64,000 bases of DNA, from NCBI GenBank assembly GCA_038373885.1, contig JAWZYV010001785.1, positions 186,001-250,000 of the forward strand, given 5' to 3'. The stretch comes from Cheiracanthium punctorium. Its lineage: Eukaryota > Arthropoda > Arachnida > Araneae > Cheiracanthiidae. This document shows, one piece after another, positions 36,060-47,832 of the stretch (within the stretch, counting starts at the first letter, position 1; each line of letters starts with the position of its first letter). A program made the position numbers and the translations under genes. The notes beneath the pieces were generated by a model. It was not told the origin of the DNA. It saw only the letters and a list, made by a program, of their open reading frames with translations, and made no database searches.

Positions 36060-36270
36060 TTTGGTTAAGGCAAAGCTACAAGAGGGCTATCTGCCTAAAA
36101 GGGAGTGGATGTCTCGGGCAGCTGACTTTTTAAGGGGATCTTACGCGCACTCACGTTGCATCTGGAGAAAACTCCAGACCGTTAGCCGCGCGGTAGGCCA
36201 GAACCTGCGCTCGCACGCTTTCTCCTTCTCCCAGTATTCCATGTCTTATAAACTCGGCCATGGGTCGGCC
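36060..36270 (-). mobile_element. SINE family A copy
   Basis: Reverse copy with the CATCTGGAGAAAACTCCAGACC body block and the head (complement of CTCGGCCATGG) near 36254-36262. No convincing target duplication; edges approximate. Confidence 0.65.
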
Positions 36271-36318
36271 GCGGTATCATATTTAGTGACGAAATAATTT
36301 AGTGGTGGGTAGGGGGCT

Positions 36319-36479
36319 CAGGGGTACCGGCCTTAACCATGCGAGTTCAAATTGTAAAAGATGGAGTGAATTTGTAAATTCAAATGCATTTTTAAGAGAA
36401 AGGAGAGAAAAAGACAATGCCCCTCCATATTATTTTCCTAAATATTTTCCGGGCCCCATGTTGGCTTAGTCGGGCCCTG
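36319..36479. mobile_element. Possible hAT-like MITE
   Basis: Ends CAGGGGTACCGGCC and GGCTTAGTCGGGCCCTG are compatible with imperfect inverted repeats, and the right end matches the sequence near 26843 in reverse. No clear target duplication. Confidence 0.35.
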
Positions 36480-37517
36480 GGAACACTGGAAATGCCATGA
36501 ATTTTTTCTTTCAAAGGCACTTTCATAATACGTGTACAAGCTCGAATGTAATAAATTCTGATATTTATCTATTAAACTTTTGACTTCTGTAAAAATATTT
36601 TAGTTCGACTGAAAAGGATTGCTACCAAAAGAAATATCTATCAATAGGAATTGTTTTGAAACTCTTGGGGATTTTTATCCTTTAAATAAAATGTTTTATT
36701 TATTTACTTATTAATTATGAAGTTCCCTTAAAAAGTAGCCAAAATACGTATTTAGTGTAACTGGAACATAAACAAAAAAAATCCACAATGCAAATAACAA
36801 CAGTATTTGCATTCAAAGCAGTTGAAAAACTGCTTTGAAATGAAAATTTTCAAATTTTATTTTTAAAAACATAATTTTAAGAGATGTCAAACGAATACGA
36901 CATCAGACTATTTCCGTAAATCTTAGTAAAATTATTACCACATAAAAGTTACATTTCAATAACTGTTGCTGCATAAAGAATATAGGAATATGGATTAAAA
37001 GAACCAATATAAGAGTTAAAATAATCTTTTAAGGTAACTTAATTAATTTTAAGCAAACGAGTACGTTATTATTTGATTATTTAAAAAAGTGTCCAGAAAT
37101 GAAACTTCATATTTGAAAAGCTTTTTGAAGAATCCAACAATGCTAGAGACTCTGAAAGTCTCTTTACGAGCCGCACTTGTATTCATTACTGCAAACAGTG
37201 AACCTATACGAACGAAACGTTCAAGGAAAAAACATTAAATTTACGGAATTTTACAATATTTCTCTATACACATAATGCTTTGGACAATTTTTTTCGACAA
37301 TTTTTGTGCTTAAGAATTTTTTCCAAATACTGCATGAGACAAGTTAACATCAGCAGGTGAGAGACATAAACACGTTTACTGTTAATATGAGTATAGTGTG
37401 TATTGGGTGAAAAAATCGTTATTAATTTTTTCGAGTGATGAGCATCAAGGGGTTTTCTGTTTTTAAAGTTGTTCTAAAGTCTTGTGACGCCAACCACTTT
37501 TTAAAACAAGAACAGCC
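36480..37517. other. Stretch without a supported gene
   Basis: AT-rich DNA. A small hairpin (TTCAAAGCAGTT with AACTGCTTTGAA) is at 36812-36839. No coding signal. Confidence 0.4.
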
Positions 37518-37521
37518 TTAA

Positions 37522-37882
37522 CCCTTTAACGCGCAGTGTTCCTGCTCTGGGAACACCAAACTCTGACTATTGCCAGTCACAAAGAATAGATTTGATTTTT
37601 GTAAAATAGTTGCGGGTGACATAGCTCCACGAGAATCCTTTACTTTTTAGCACGCCATTTCCCGTAAAAAAATTGTCACGGTTATTTTTAGCAGCACTGA
37701 CATCTGCTGAAAAATGGAAGAATGCGAGAACAGCTGGATAGATTGCCCAATGCTGAAAAAAGGGTCTCTAGATCTGTGGCACGCGATGAACGTTTTGATC
37801 CGCCATCTTGCTGGTAGTTAAGTCGAGCGATGACAACGGCTGCCCTTTTTTCAGCATTGGGAAAGGGTTGCGTTTCAAAGGG
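37522..37882 (-). mobile_element. piggyBac-type MITE, copy lacking part of the palindrome
   Basis: Exact TTAA at 37518-37521 and 37883-37886. Reverse orientation: starts CCCTTTAACGCGCAGTG and ends TTTCAAAGGG. At 361 bp it has lost part of one palindrome arm, the pattern expected from hairpin deletion during replication. Confidence 0.85.
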
Positions 37883-38448
37883 TTAAGTGTTTTCTCCTCC
37901 TAGAGGCACGTTAGTAATCTGTCTCGAGAACATTCTCCAAGCCAGAAAAATATGCACTACATTCTGAGAAAAAAGAAAGAAACATAAAAAATCACGAAAT
38001 GAAAAGAAGGGGTGGGGGTGGGGTGAGAAGTGAAACAATAGATAAGCAAATGCGACAAATGTGTTAAACATAAAAAAATAAAAGAAAGTGAACCTAAACG
38101 ATGTTCCACCGGTCTTTTGCGAATGGTGACACTTGACGTCCGCTGCATTCATGATGAGACGAGAAGACGCGATACCCCATGCAAATACTGCTTAGGAATG
38201 GGTTCATTTACTGGGCGCTTCGGGCTGCTGTCGGGGCTCGAAGAGCGTCTGGTGCGAATGGCGTTCAAGCTCCCTGCAACTACATATCCCTTCGCCGTGA
38301 GGACACAATGACATTTTCGCTGCTTTGATTCACGAAGAATAAATTGGATTTCAATGAAATACTTAAGGGGGATACAGTCACAAGGGAATTCTGTTTCTAC
38401 GGAGCACAAAATTTCCTATAAAAATGATCGATTATCTGCAAAATGGAT

Positions 38449-38710
38449 GTCAGAATTATTTTTATCAGTACCGGTATCTGCTGAGAACTGGAGAATGGGA
38501 TGAAGGTATGCATCGATATGGAAGAAAAAATAGATAGGCTGCCCGATGTCGAAAAAGTGCAGCCGCTGCCATCGCTCGATTTAACTACCAGCTACATGAC
38601 GGTCGATCGAATCGCCCATCGCGTGCCACAAAGACATTCTTTTGACACAGCCGGCTGTGCAAACGTGTCAAAAGTGCCGGCAGTGGGAAATGGTTTGCGT
38701 TTCAAAGGGA
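38449..38710 (-). mobile_element. Old, diverged piggyBac-type MITE copy
   Basis: Recognisable blocks match the family: CATCGCTCGATTTAACTACCAG, CCCATCGCGTGCCACA, ACACAGCCGGCTGTG and a right end CGTTTCAAAGGG followed by ATATAA rather than TTAA. It is much more diverged than the other copies; the left edge is uncertain. Confidence 0.65.
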
Positions 38711-39028
38711 TATAATTCCATAGCTTTTCCCGATTTCTGGTGCAGGCTTTTGAAAACAAACGAAAGAAAAAAATAACTTTCCCGAAATCCTGCAGGGGTT
38801 TTCGCAAAACCGAGTCTCATTTTGGGATTAACACTCTGCCGCTCGTTTTAAACAGAAGGGAAAGTATTGGGGACAAATGGCTGTTGTGTAGTGAAGGCGA
38901 AAACTAGGCAAGTGGAGTGCGCGACACTAAGCGCAGTAAAGACGTTTCCTCGTGTCCCTTTTTTATTTTGTTTTATTTTTATTTATTTATTTTTTTCCAA
39001 ACATGGAAAGCATTAAATTTGGGGTTAG

Positions 39029-39200
39029 CAGGGGCGTAGCCAAGGGGGGGGGGTTATGGGGGTCATAACCCCCCCCCCATGAGGAATTTTTTGCCATACA
39101 AAATGTATATTCTTCACTCCCTTATCACACACACGTATACATATTTATGAGTTGTAGTAGTCGTAACCCCCCCCATGAAAAATTTCTGGCTACGCCCCTG
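39029..39200 (+). mobile_element. hAT-like MITE, GGCTACGCCCCTG family
   Basis: 172 bp with CAGGGGCGTAGCC and GGCTACGCCCCTG ends. GGTTAG flanks both sides (39023-39028, 39201-39206), a partial match to an 8-bp duplication. The length is identical to the copy at 50331. Confidence 0.8.
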
Positions 39201-39209
39201 GGTTAGATA

Positions 39210-40370
39210 TTGATGGCAAGAATCCCAATTGTTTAGTGGTGGCACCGGCATGACATAGGTCAGGAATAGGTATAAAATTCCTTGACGACGAACTTGTTAT
39301 TAGTTATCCCTATCAAGTGCTATTAAATTTATACATTTTAAAATAAATTACAACTATTATTATGAATAAGAAAATAAATGTAATTTGATGAAATTAAAAT
39401 TTTGGGGTCATTTTCTTGGTTAAAATTTGACAATCAGACATTTTATTTTTATTTTCAGGCAGAAGTCCGGTTTTTATAGGATTTGAAAGAATTTTAATAG
39501 ATATTTCGATACTACCTGGAGAGGTTTGGGGGCCTCTGAGAAAAGGGCGGCCACGGGCTCGTGTCCTGAATGCCCTGACGTAAATCAGTCTGGAATCCTA
39601 GAGCCCAAGGTCAAGAAAACGTGGTTGGGCATCGCAGGGTCTTGGCTCTCAAATGGGCTTCGTGCTTCTAAGATTTACTTTGAGGGCAAAAACTGTTTTT
39701 TGACAAGCTAGAAGTTGAAATAATCTTTACCCATCATAAACATGCGCTTGACATTTTTTTTTTTTACTAAGCAGAATAAAATTAGTGTAGACTACATTCT
39801 CCTTATGAAAATTCATTCAAAAAGACAAATGCAATTGAAAATGGAATGAATTGAAGCCTTAGCGTTACATTAATGAATAATTTAATTATAAAAACATCAA
39901 GTGTACAATTTTGATTTAAAAATACTCTCACAGTTTATTATTTTTTCTTTATATTCTGCAAGAATATATTAAGGAATAAAGTTTGCTTCTGAATGCTTTA
40001 AAAAGTATAAGTTTATTTTTAATTAGAAACGGAAGGTTGGATAAATTAATTTTGAGCTAAAGCTTGGGGGGGTATTGGTGAGGAAGGCATATTTTCCTTA
40101 CTTTTTATAATTTATTTCTTCTTTCAATTATTCTTATTCTCAAATTACATAGAAAAATCATAGACACAATCAGTTACACTGATATAATCAATAACGCATA
40201 ATCAACAGCGGGCACGTTACCATATAAGAGCGTAGCTAAAAAAAATACCCGAAAAATAATGTTATGAATTTAAGAACTTTAAAAAAAAAGTGTAAAATAA
40301 TGTTGCCGGATGCACAAAGTATTTTTCCTTTTTTTTTCAATAAGGGGGGGGGGGATGGGAGGGACTTGTC
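39210..40370. other. Stretch without a supported gene
   Basis: AT-rich DNA. A 61-codon open frame at 39526-39711 has locally higher GC but no recognisable homology or exon signals. Confidence 0.35.
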
Positions 40371-40375
40371 GATTG

Positions 40376-40546
40376 TCCATTACAACTGACCGAATGTATC
40401 GCGGCCATTTTATTATGGAGACACCCAGTGGGCAGCCAGCATTACCCCCTATGAAGGGATGTACAAATTAATGACCAAGCCGGTGTTCGAATCCGGACCC
40501 AAGGGGTGATAGAGTGGTTCTTAAGCCACTACGCTACCTGGGAGAC
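40376..40546 (-). mobile_element. SINE family B copy (tRNA-derived)
   Basis: On the minus strand the head CTCCCAGGTAGCGTAGTGGC contains the A box and GGATTCGAACACC the B-box region. The body then matches the copy at 53071 (TCCCTTCATAGGGGGTAAT, CTGGCTGCCCACTGGGTG, AATGGCC). The 3' end lacks poly-A and is probably truncated. Confidence 0.75.
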
Positions 40547-40850
40547 TTTTTCCTTCTTTAAAGACAAAATATTAACTTAAAGGACATGGGGAGGGGAAAA
40601 GTTGTTAACTCTTAAGCAAAAATCATGTTTTAAACAAACTTATTTGATTTTATCAAACATTTAAAATTGAATTCTGTTAAGGATACGATGTGAAAACTAT
40701 TTTTTAGTAATTAAAAAGAGTGTTATTAATATCCAAGTCATGGGAGACCCTATTTTGGAGAGTTACATGTATAGTTCCTTTGCCGAGTTACTGAACATAT
40801 ATCTGTGCACATTTAATAAAGCTATTTACCGAAATTGTTTTAATCTATAC

Positions 40851-41570
40851 CAGGGGTGGCCAAATAGTGATCAAGGAGCCCAACTTGGCATTGGATGATT
40901 TTAAGTGGTGCATTATATCTTTATGCCTGCTTGTTGTTTTGAGAGAGTTTGAACACGTTTGAAATAATTTCGCACTGTAAATATTTCTTTTCTCATAATT
41001 TATCATGCTGCATCAAAAGGAAGCATTTATGTACACTCCAAAATACACTGTCATCCAAATTCGAACCATCTCTGATTCCCCTACCGAATATCCAAAAAAA
41101 TTAATTCTAGAATCCTCTACTTCAAAACAACATTTTCATGTTCACACTTTATTACTTTTCTTCCCCTAAACTAAAAAGTCTACCTGTAATTCATGTTATC
41201 CAAACATAGACCTAGGGTTCCACCATGGCCGAGTAGATAAGACATTGAACATGGTAGACGGCTGAGATGTGAAGGTCCAGAGTTCTGACCTACCGTGAGG
41301 CTGTCAATCTAACGGTCTGGAGTTTTGGTTGGATTTCTACAGATGTAACGTGAATACGCATTAGAACTCCTTAAAAAGTTTTCCGAACAAAGTATCCTCC
41401 TCCTTAAGCAGACAGTCATGCGTAGCTTTGCTCAACACAACATAGTGCTACCAAATCTATCAATGAACGTACGCAAAAAAAGGGGGTGCTTGAGTTGTAC
41501 GATGATGAATCTTAACTCGTCTGTGGGAAAAGAAAATGGCGCATGGTATGCAAAAAGTTGGCCACCCCTG
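40851..41570. mobile_element. hAT transposon remnant with perfect 13-bp termini
   Basis: CAGGGGTGGCCAA at the left and its exact complement TTGGCCACCCCTG at the right, a terminus typical of hAT elements. Flanks ATCTATAC (40843-40850) and ATTTATAG (41571-41578) agree at six of eight. The 720-bp interior includes the SINE at 41215-41440 and has no transposase frame. Confidence 0.85.
41215..41440 (+). mobile_element. SINE family A copy nested in a hAT element
   Basis: Head GGTTCCACCATGGCCGAGTAG, B-box region AAGGTCCAGAGTTCTGACC, body block and a tail ending near GCGTAGCTTTG. It lies wholly inside 40851-41570, so it inserted after the hAT element did. Confidence 0.75.
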
Positions 41571-41579
41571 ATTTATAGC

Positions 41580-43260
41580 CTATGTTTTATTTATAAACAA
41601 TGCATGATGAAATAATGAATGCTTGTATTAAAGAACGTTCTATTGTAACTGAGCTTGATATCATCCATTTTTCATTACTTATGTTTACAGAGTAGCAAAG
41701 TGAAGCATTAATCGTAATACATTTAATTTCTTCCAAAGAAAGAAAAAAAAACTAATTTGTGGTTAGAGAAAAATCACAACACTTTGCAAGCGAAATTCAG
41801 GCCGAGAGGTATGGACGACTCTCGAGCACGATTAAGAATCCAGGTTCGCCTGCAAGATCTGGGTTTGTTTACACCGCAGCGCTGTGGAAACTGGCAGACC
41901 TCTTTTAAACAGCTGTTCAGGGGCTTTTAGGAGAAAAAAAAAGGGTAAAAATAGATCTAGGATCGCCGGGCGAGATATGGGTCACTTCTTCTTGCTGGTA
42001 TTATGATGTTTAAATGATGCATCGACAATGGATTATAAAAGTTTAATGGTTTCATTTACCAGCAAGTCTATAGTTGTAAGTTAATTTTATGGCTGTTCTG
42101 TAAAAAGAAAATAATTAAACTTTTTAAAGTTAGTTTTATTTTCATATTTAAAAAGTTAAATTACTTCGTCGAAATATATATATTTTTGTAAAGATATGTG
42201 TTTTTTAAATTTTTTTTCTTTTTTTGTAGGCAGGGATACATTATAATAAAAGTTTAAAGCTTAAAAAAAAGTCCCCCCCCCTTTCAAAAGGGGTGAAACA
42301 TAAAAATACAAAATTTTAATAGCAATATATTTCTTTCTAATAAAAATTAATTTTGTTTAATTATTTTAATAAACTAAAAAAACCAATAAAATATTATTAA
42401 CCTCAAAATATTCCCTATATTTAATTTTACCTAAAATTATCATTAATTAATGTGATGTATAATTTTTCTCTCCAAAAGTTACAGGATCCAATCAATCCTT
42501 TATATTCTGCAGTCCATATGTGTTTACCAACAGTAGCAGGCCCAGAAAAAAAAATTCTGAGAGGCACGAAAATTTTTGAATACCTTCATTTCCTAAATGC
42601 GGTTCAACTTACAAAATCACTCAAACTTTTATGGCCCAAACCTGATTCGTTTGAGGCATCGGGACTCGCGCCCCATGTTACCACCGCGAATTCGCTAATT
42701 ACTTGAACAGAAAAAAAATTACTACAGTTTGAGTGAATAACTTAAAAATGTGTAGTGTAAACATTTGTATAAATCGCACTGTTCAATGGATACATTCCCT
42801 TTAAAAAAGAGTTTTCCTCCCCACATATACATTTATAACATTACACTTATACTTTTTAAATTATAATAGTATATCATAATTTTGTGTTTTTTTAAATTAT
42901 TAAGTGTCAGTACAAACTCATTTTAGTAATTCTAATAATTTGATGCTCTTGGCCCAACTATTCAGTGAATTTGCATTTTTTACAGACTTAAATATTTACA
43001 TACACCGCAAACTATTTTTTAGATTGGAAGTATGCAAATAGTAATGAGCGGGTTTTTATTTAAAGAGCTTTTTCTTCTTTCTTTTAAATCAAAATTTCAG
43101 ATTTTTATTATATATATATATCACTAAAACTGATTCTTAAACTCAACAGCATTCGCAAAAGTAGGAAAAAGGAGGTATCCCCTTCCCTGACCTCGTTTTG
43201 ATTTTATATCTTACTTTTCAAAAGCGATCGTCGCCACAGGACTTCTGAACAGCTTTAAAT
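41580..43260. other. Stretch without a supported gene
   Basis: A GC-richer patch at 41795-41990 and an open frame at 42452-42706 were examined; neither shows recognisable homology or splice sites. The rest is very AT-rich. Confidence 0.35.
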
Positions 43261-43272
43261 ATAAACCAGTGA

Positions 43273-43439
43273 CAGGTTGCAGCCAAAGGGGGGGGGGTAG
43301 GGGGCACAACACCCACCCCCATAAGGATTTTTTTGCCATATAAAATGCATATTCTTCCTCCCTTATAACACACACGTATACATATATGAGAGTTGCAATG
43401 GTCGTAAGCCCCCATGAAAAATTGCTGGCTACGCCACTG
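43273..43439 (+). mobile_element. hAT-like MITE with perfect 8-bp duplication
   Basis: ACCAGTGA flanks both sides (43265-43272, 43440-43447). Ends CAGGTTGCAGCC and GGCTACGCCACTG. Shares the TTTTTTGCCATA(T/C)AAAATGCATATTCTTC-type core with 39029 and 50331. Confidence 0.85.
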
Positions 43440-43542
43440 ACCAGTGATGTTAAATACTCGAAAAAATTAATAATACTTCTTCATACAAAGCGCTTGTACT
43501 AAAATTCATATTGTTTGCACTATGCAGCTTTTTGGAAAGATT

Positions 43543-43785
43543 CTAAAATACAAAAATTGCCTTCAAAAATGGGCCGAAGTGTTACCTGTTTTTAAAATGT
43601 TCCAAAATTCCGTATGTTCAGCAGTTTTCCTGAGCGTTTCGTAATTCCTACAAATTCGTTGTTTGTAATAGTTCACAGCACAACTTGTCGAGACACACTC
43701 TTAAATTTTTTTTCTTGTTTCTAGTGCAATTGAATTGTTTAAAAAACTGTTTAAAAGTCCGTGATTTCCTAAAAGAAGAGCCTTT
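43543..43785 (+). repeat. Unclassified dispersed repeat, copy 2 (pair with 13340-13565)
   Basis: Aligns to 13340-13565 with indels. The 100-codon open frame beginning at 43685 starts inside it and is not called as a gene. Confidence 0.6.
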
Positions 43786-44237
43786 AAGATTGTGTTCCAG
43801 CCGAACAATCAAAGGAATCGTGAAAAGGATCTCTGAGCAATGGAGAGAAATTTTTGCACTTGTGCCTTTTGCTCCTTATTTCAGAGTACGGGGCTTCTTC
43901 AGTCTCGCTCGAAAAACGATTAAGTGCAATGATTTTCTGCGGAGAAAACTACCTTTACAAATTCAAGATTTTAGAACTAAGTATTGACTATTTTTTAGCC
44001 ACACCCCCTCTTTTATTCTGAAAGCATTAACCTTTTAGTATTAGGCGATTTATGAAATTTCTTTAATATAATTAAAAATAACATCATGGAATGAATAGTC
44101 TTCTACCTGCATTAGAGGAACTTTGAATCGTAGAAGAATCAATGTTCTTCTAATTCCATGCGAGAAATTTTGTACCGTAAAACACAGCTCTGTGACCGCA
44201 TGGGCAATTCGCGAATTTGCACAAGGCCCTCCCACTC

Positions 44238-44239
<2 letters not shown>

Positions 44240-44268
<29 letters not shown>
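44240..44268 (+). repeat. TA microsatellite
   Basis: About 14 TA units. Confidence 0.9.
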
Positions 44269-44269
<1 letters not shown>

Positions 44270-44271
<2 letters not shown>

Positions 44272-45963
44272 CCTTCAAATGTTTCTTTTAGAAAATCTCT
44301 TTACGTTTGAATTAAAAATAAAATAGCCATAGAGAGAATTAGGTCGAATTTGAAATTATTTTAGAAATTACGAAGTTTTTTCATTGTACTAAAATACTTT
44401 ATTTTCTTTTTACTCTTCAACCATTTAAGCTCAATATTTGTGCAAACTGACTCATCATTTGAGTACATTTGACTGTATTCTGAATAAATGACTTAAAAAT
44501 GACGTCATGTCACCTTCTGGATACGATAGAGTAGCGTGAGCGTGAGAGAATTTTACAATTTTTCTTACACCTAAAGTGACTAAACTGAGAATTTACATTA
44601 AATTAATATAATTCATGAATCCGCTTGGGTGAAATTGAAGAAAAAGCTTGTGTTAAGTTTTACATGTAATGCTATGTATTAAAGGTAATGTAGTCAAAAA
44701 TTGGATTTCGTAACAGTCAACTGATTCACATGAATTGTCTATGTTAGGAGGTAAGGCGAGGGAGATCATGAAAAAATAGATTTTTCCAGACTTGAAGTAT
44801 AGGCTTAATGAATGAAAAAAAATAATTAAGGTTGGAGGACTTAAGTATTATATATTTTTAGAAACTTTTGTTAATGTATTTCTGCATTTTCTAGAGGGGA
44901 GGTCTTCAAATTATCTGAAGTTCCGGGGCCCCATGATGTCATAAACGGGGTCTGCGTAAAAACATTCTTTCAGAATAAAGAATTTAAAAAAAAAGAATGA
45001 TCCAAAAACATTCAACGGTTCTTTTTAAAATCGTGAGTTTCTAAAGGCAGTTTTCTCTATACAAAAGCACTGCGGTGATCGTTTCCCCGCGAGTGCAGAA
45101 CTCAACTTGCCAATACGTATTTTGGAGTAAAAACAACTTTCTAGCTCTTTTCTCAAGACTCTCAGAAGGATTAAATATTATTACATTGACTTAAAATGAA
45201 ATAGATGTTGGTGTACAACATTAACCATAAATGAGTTTATCTAATTTTTATATTATTGATCTGCGCTTGGATGTATTATATCAGCATACCCATACATGAA
45301 GTCGATAGCGATACGCAGCTTTTATAAAAGATAACGACATTGGATAAAGTCCTTGGCAATTTTATTCTTAAATATTGAGATTTTCATCCATTTTCGGGGT
45401 TTAATTTCTAAAACATAAACTTTGGTAAGAAGTTACTACAATAAATTATACACTAAATAAAATTAATGGGGAGTTCGAAGTAAAGTCTAAAATATAAGAA
45501 ATGTTTTGAGAATAAAATTTTAGTATTTGTTTTTTTTTTTATAAAAATCATTTAACAAAATTAATTTTTCTCAAAAAGAAATAGCGAAATAAAGCAAAGA
45601 AAATTCATTTTTTTTATGTTTCAACTTACTAAGAGGGAGGGGGGGAGGGGGACAGACACATTCAATCTTTTAAAAAGTATCAAATTTTTATTGTAATTTA
45701 TGTAATAGCTCGATTATATATGTAATTCCCATAACTAAAAACCATAAGGTATAGAATGTTGAAATGCTATATTTAAACTGCAGTAACATTTAGTTGTACC
45801 CGTCCCTTTTTTGATAGCAATCGACTTATTCTAATTTAAATTAATAAGAAGGGTAAGTAATCGCTTGAGGACGGGCGAACAAATAGTGTTTATTGCCGTA
45901 TCGGAAAATTTCCTATGTGGTGATGTGATATGAAAGGAAATAAAATCGCACAATGTTTGCTTG
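44270..45963 (-). other. Probable start of intron 1 of the minus-strand gene
   Basis: This AT-rich stretch lies immediately 3' of the exon donor on the minus strand, so it should be intron. No acceptor-plus-exon combination was recognised in it. A G-rich run is at 45633-45652 and a T-run at 45530-45540. Confidence 0.5.
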
Positions 45964-45970
45964 ACTTACC
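45964..45970 (-). other. Splice donor of the first coding exon
   Basis: Read on the minus strand, the exon end AG is followed directly by GTAAGT, the consensus U1-paired donor. The reading frame stops two bases later inside the intron (TAA at 45968-45966), which is what a true exon end predicts. The acceptor and later exons were not found; they should lie at lower coordinates or outside the window. Confidence 0.8.
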
Positions 45971-46859
45971 TTTCCATAGCAGCTTGTCGCTGAGCCCTCC
46001 GTCCTAGGTTTTTCCTAGTGGTCCCCGTAGGAGCTTTCAGAGGATCTGGATCACAAAGCAGAGGGGTCCTATCCACATTTCTGTAGCTGTATCTCAATTC
46101 GGCCAGTCTGTCCAAAGAGCTGGACCTTCTGACCAGCTTGGTGTTCCGGCGTTTTCTAGTTTCCGTCCTGGACCTTCGACCTTGATCTAGATCTTCGGTC
46201 AGCAAAGTGGTAGTCAGTATGGGATGCATAGACAAGGTCTTCGACTTGGACCTCGCCTCGCCTTTCACCCATTCTTGACGATAGCAGAATGTCAGATGGT
46301 CCTGGTAATCTATGGGACTGACCACCAGGGCATCTCTCCAAGAGGTTTTGCCAGCAGCCGTCGGGGACTTGTCGTCCGATTCTTCAGACGAGTCTGAGGC
46401 CATGGAAAAGTGGACCTTCTTGGCGGTCGAAGAACCACAAACAGGCAAGCTGGCCGAGGCAAGTGCCTCGGCAATTCCAGCTGCGTAGTAGTCCTCATCG
46501 AACATGTCTTCCAGCGAGTCGTAGTCTGGCGTAGGGGTCTTTGGTGGGGAAGGAGACATGGATCCCACCCCTGAATCTGCCTGGACGTTGTTGGTATTGC
46601 TGTTGCATTGGCCGATCGGCGTCTCGGAACCGGTATTGTTGTTGTCCGATGTGGTGGGAGGAATCACGATCACCAGGCTGTACTTGCCAAATTGGGCTTG
46701 TTCGTTTTTCTCGGGGGTCTGATCGGGATTTTCGGTACTGGTCCAGTCGCCCTTGATGTCGGCTACGTGCTTACCCCTGAATGGACTGCTGCTCCGGTAA
46801 TCCTCCTGAAACCAAGGGCTCGAGGTGACGACTGCAGTATCCAAGTTAGAAGCACTCAT
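45970..46859 (-). CDS. First coding exon of an unrecognised, probably disordered regulatory protein
   Basis: This is the only convincing host coding segment. It encodes 296 complete codons plus two bases of a split codon. It starts at an ATG at 46859 with A at -3; an in-frame TAA lies at 46953-46955 and no ATG falls between, so the longer open frame (from a TTG at 46898) is not used as the start. The exon ends AG and is followed at 45969-45964 by a perfect GTAAGT donor, giving a phase-2 junction. The frame then meets TAA inside the intron. The region is far richer in GC than its flanks. The protein is Ser/Thr/Asn/Pro-rich without a recognisable domain, signal peptide or membrane segment. Visible motifs are DSGVGS at residues 95-100 (DSGxxS type), an SPSPPKTPTP stretch at 102-111, an acidic patch near 113-124, KKVHF at 147-151 (RVxF-like), a basic region at 228-245 and RRSSS at 244-248. 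Function is unknown; the motifs are short and only suggest phospho-regulation. Confidence 0.85.
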
Positions 46860-47700
46860 AGTATCTTCCAAAAAATCGCAGAAGAAATCGGAGTGCAAAA
46901 TTCGTAAAAAAGAAAATTTCTTTCTCTGTCTACCTTTAAAAGAGACTACCTTTTACCTTACTACCTTTTTAACTATTTACGAGAAATACACACTTTAAAT
47001 CTTGGAGATTAATATAAGTAACCGGCAAGTGATGTCACAATATGTATTTCATAACAATGGAATCATTGGATTGCGTAAGAAAATTGCTACCGAAATTTCA
47101 CTTTTTACAATCATCTAAAAACGGCCGATATTATCTATTTAACGCGAATGAACAGTTGAACTTTTGCACAGTAGAAAATTAACGCCGATGATCAATCGGT
47201 CACATCATAATTCATATTTAATATCAGTCGAGCAGCTCGGATATTTTCTTTCTTTTTAATTATCCCGTTAAGTTTCGATTCATTTAGTTATAAATTAGCT
47301 TCTCTCACAATTCAATCAAGTAAGCAATCTAATTAAGAAAAACTTCACAGCCACAACAATAATTTCAAGAGAAAAATAAATTAGAAGACCGTCATAGCAA
47401 TTTGCATTAGCACAGTATTGCTTGAAACGCCCGCACACACATAAATAAAAGAGAACGCGCCGCTACTTTCCAAGAGAAACAGCTGATTATAATCCAATAA
47501 CAACACAGACAAGACACTTTTCCACACACACACACCCGTTATTTCCAATCGAAGAAACCGAACTGATGCCAAATCCGAGGAACGCAATTCCTTCGCTATT
47601 TTTTTTTATTTTTCATTCTTGCTTGTTTCGCCCACCGCTACCAATTACGAGGGCTCGTAACACTCAGCATGAGGAAGCAGCGTAACACAGATAGATAGGT
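46860..47700 (-). promoter_or_regulatory. 5' leader and candidate promoter region of the minus-strand gene
   Basis: Upstream of the ATG lies about 840 bp free of recognisable transposons, unlike most of the window. On the minus strand a TCAGTT matches the arthropod initiator TCAKTY, with its A at 47564. A GGGTG at +28 to +32 matches the downstream element RGWYV at four of five positions. A CA-rich tract lies at 47523-47535. Initiator matches are frequent by chance, and a start there would give a leader of about 700 bases that could contain an intron. The assignment is tentative. Confidence 0.2.
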
Positions 47701-47770
47701 CACACGAACCTATCGAGTGGAACAAGTGTTTGGCGAAAAGGAGTTTTTCGATTCCAGCCAAAGTCACGGC

Positions 47771-47832
47771 TCTCTCTCTCTCCCTCTCTCTCAGATTTTA
47801 TTTTCCGTTTTTTTTTTTTTTTTTTTTTTTTG
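47771..47832 (+). repeat. CT repeat followed by T-run
   Basis: A CT-rich microsatellite (47771-47792) and an about 22-base T-run (47811-47832). Confidence 0.85.

Noticed and set aside
36052..36297. 81-codon gene
   Set aside because: It is a SINE family A copy read in the antisense direction.
43218..43415. Minus-strand open frame with a Pro/Gly-rich segment
   Set aside because: Mostly a hAT-like MITE; the same peptide phrase recurs at 50266-50544 because the MITE is repeated.
45966..46898. 310-codon open frame taken as a complete protein
   Set aside because: Its first codon is TTG and its last codons cross a perfect GTAAGT donor. The real coding part is 46859 to 45970.
46156..46907. Other open frames overlapping the exon on both strands
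   Set aside because: They are shadows of the real frame in GC-rich coding sequence.
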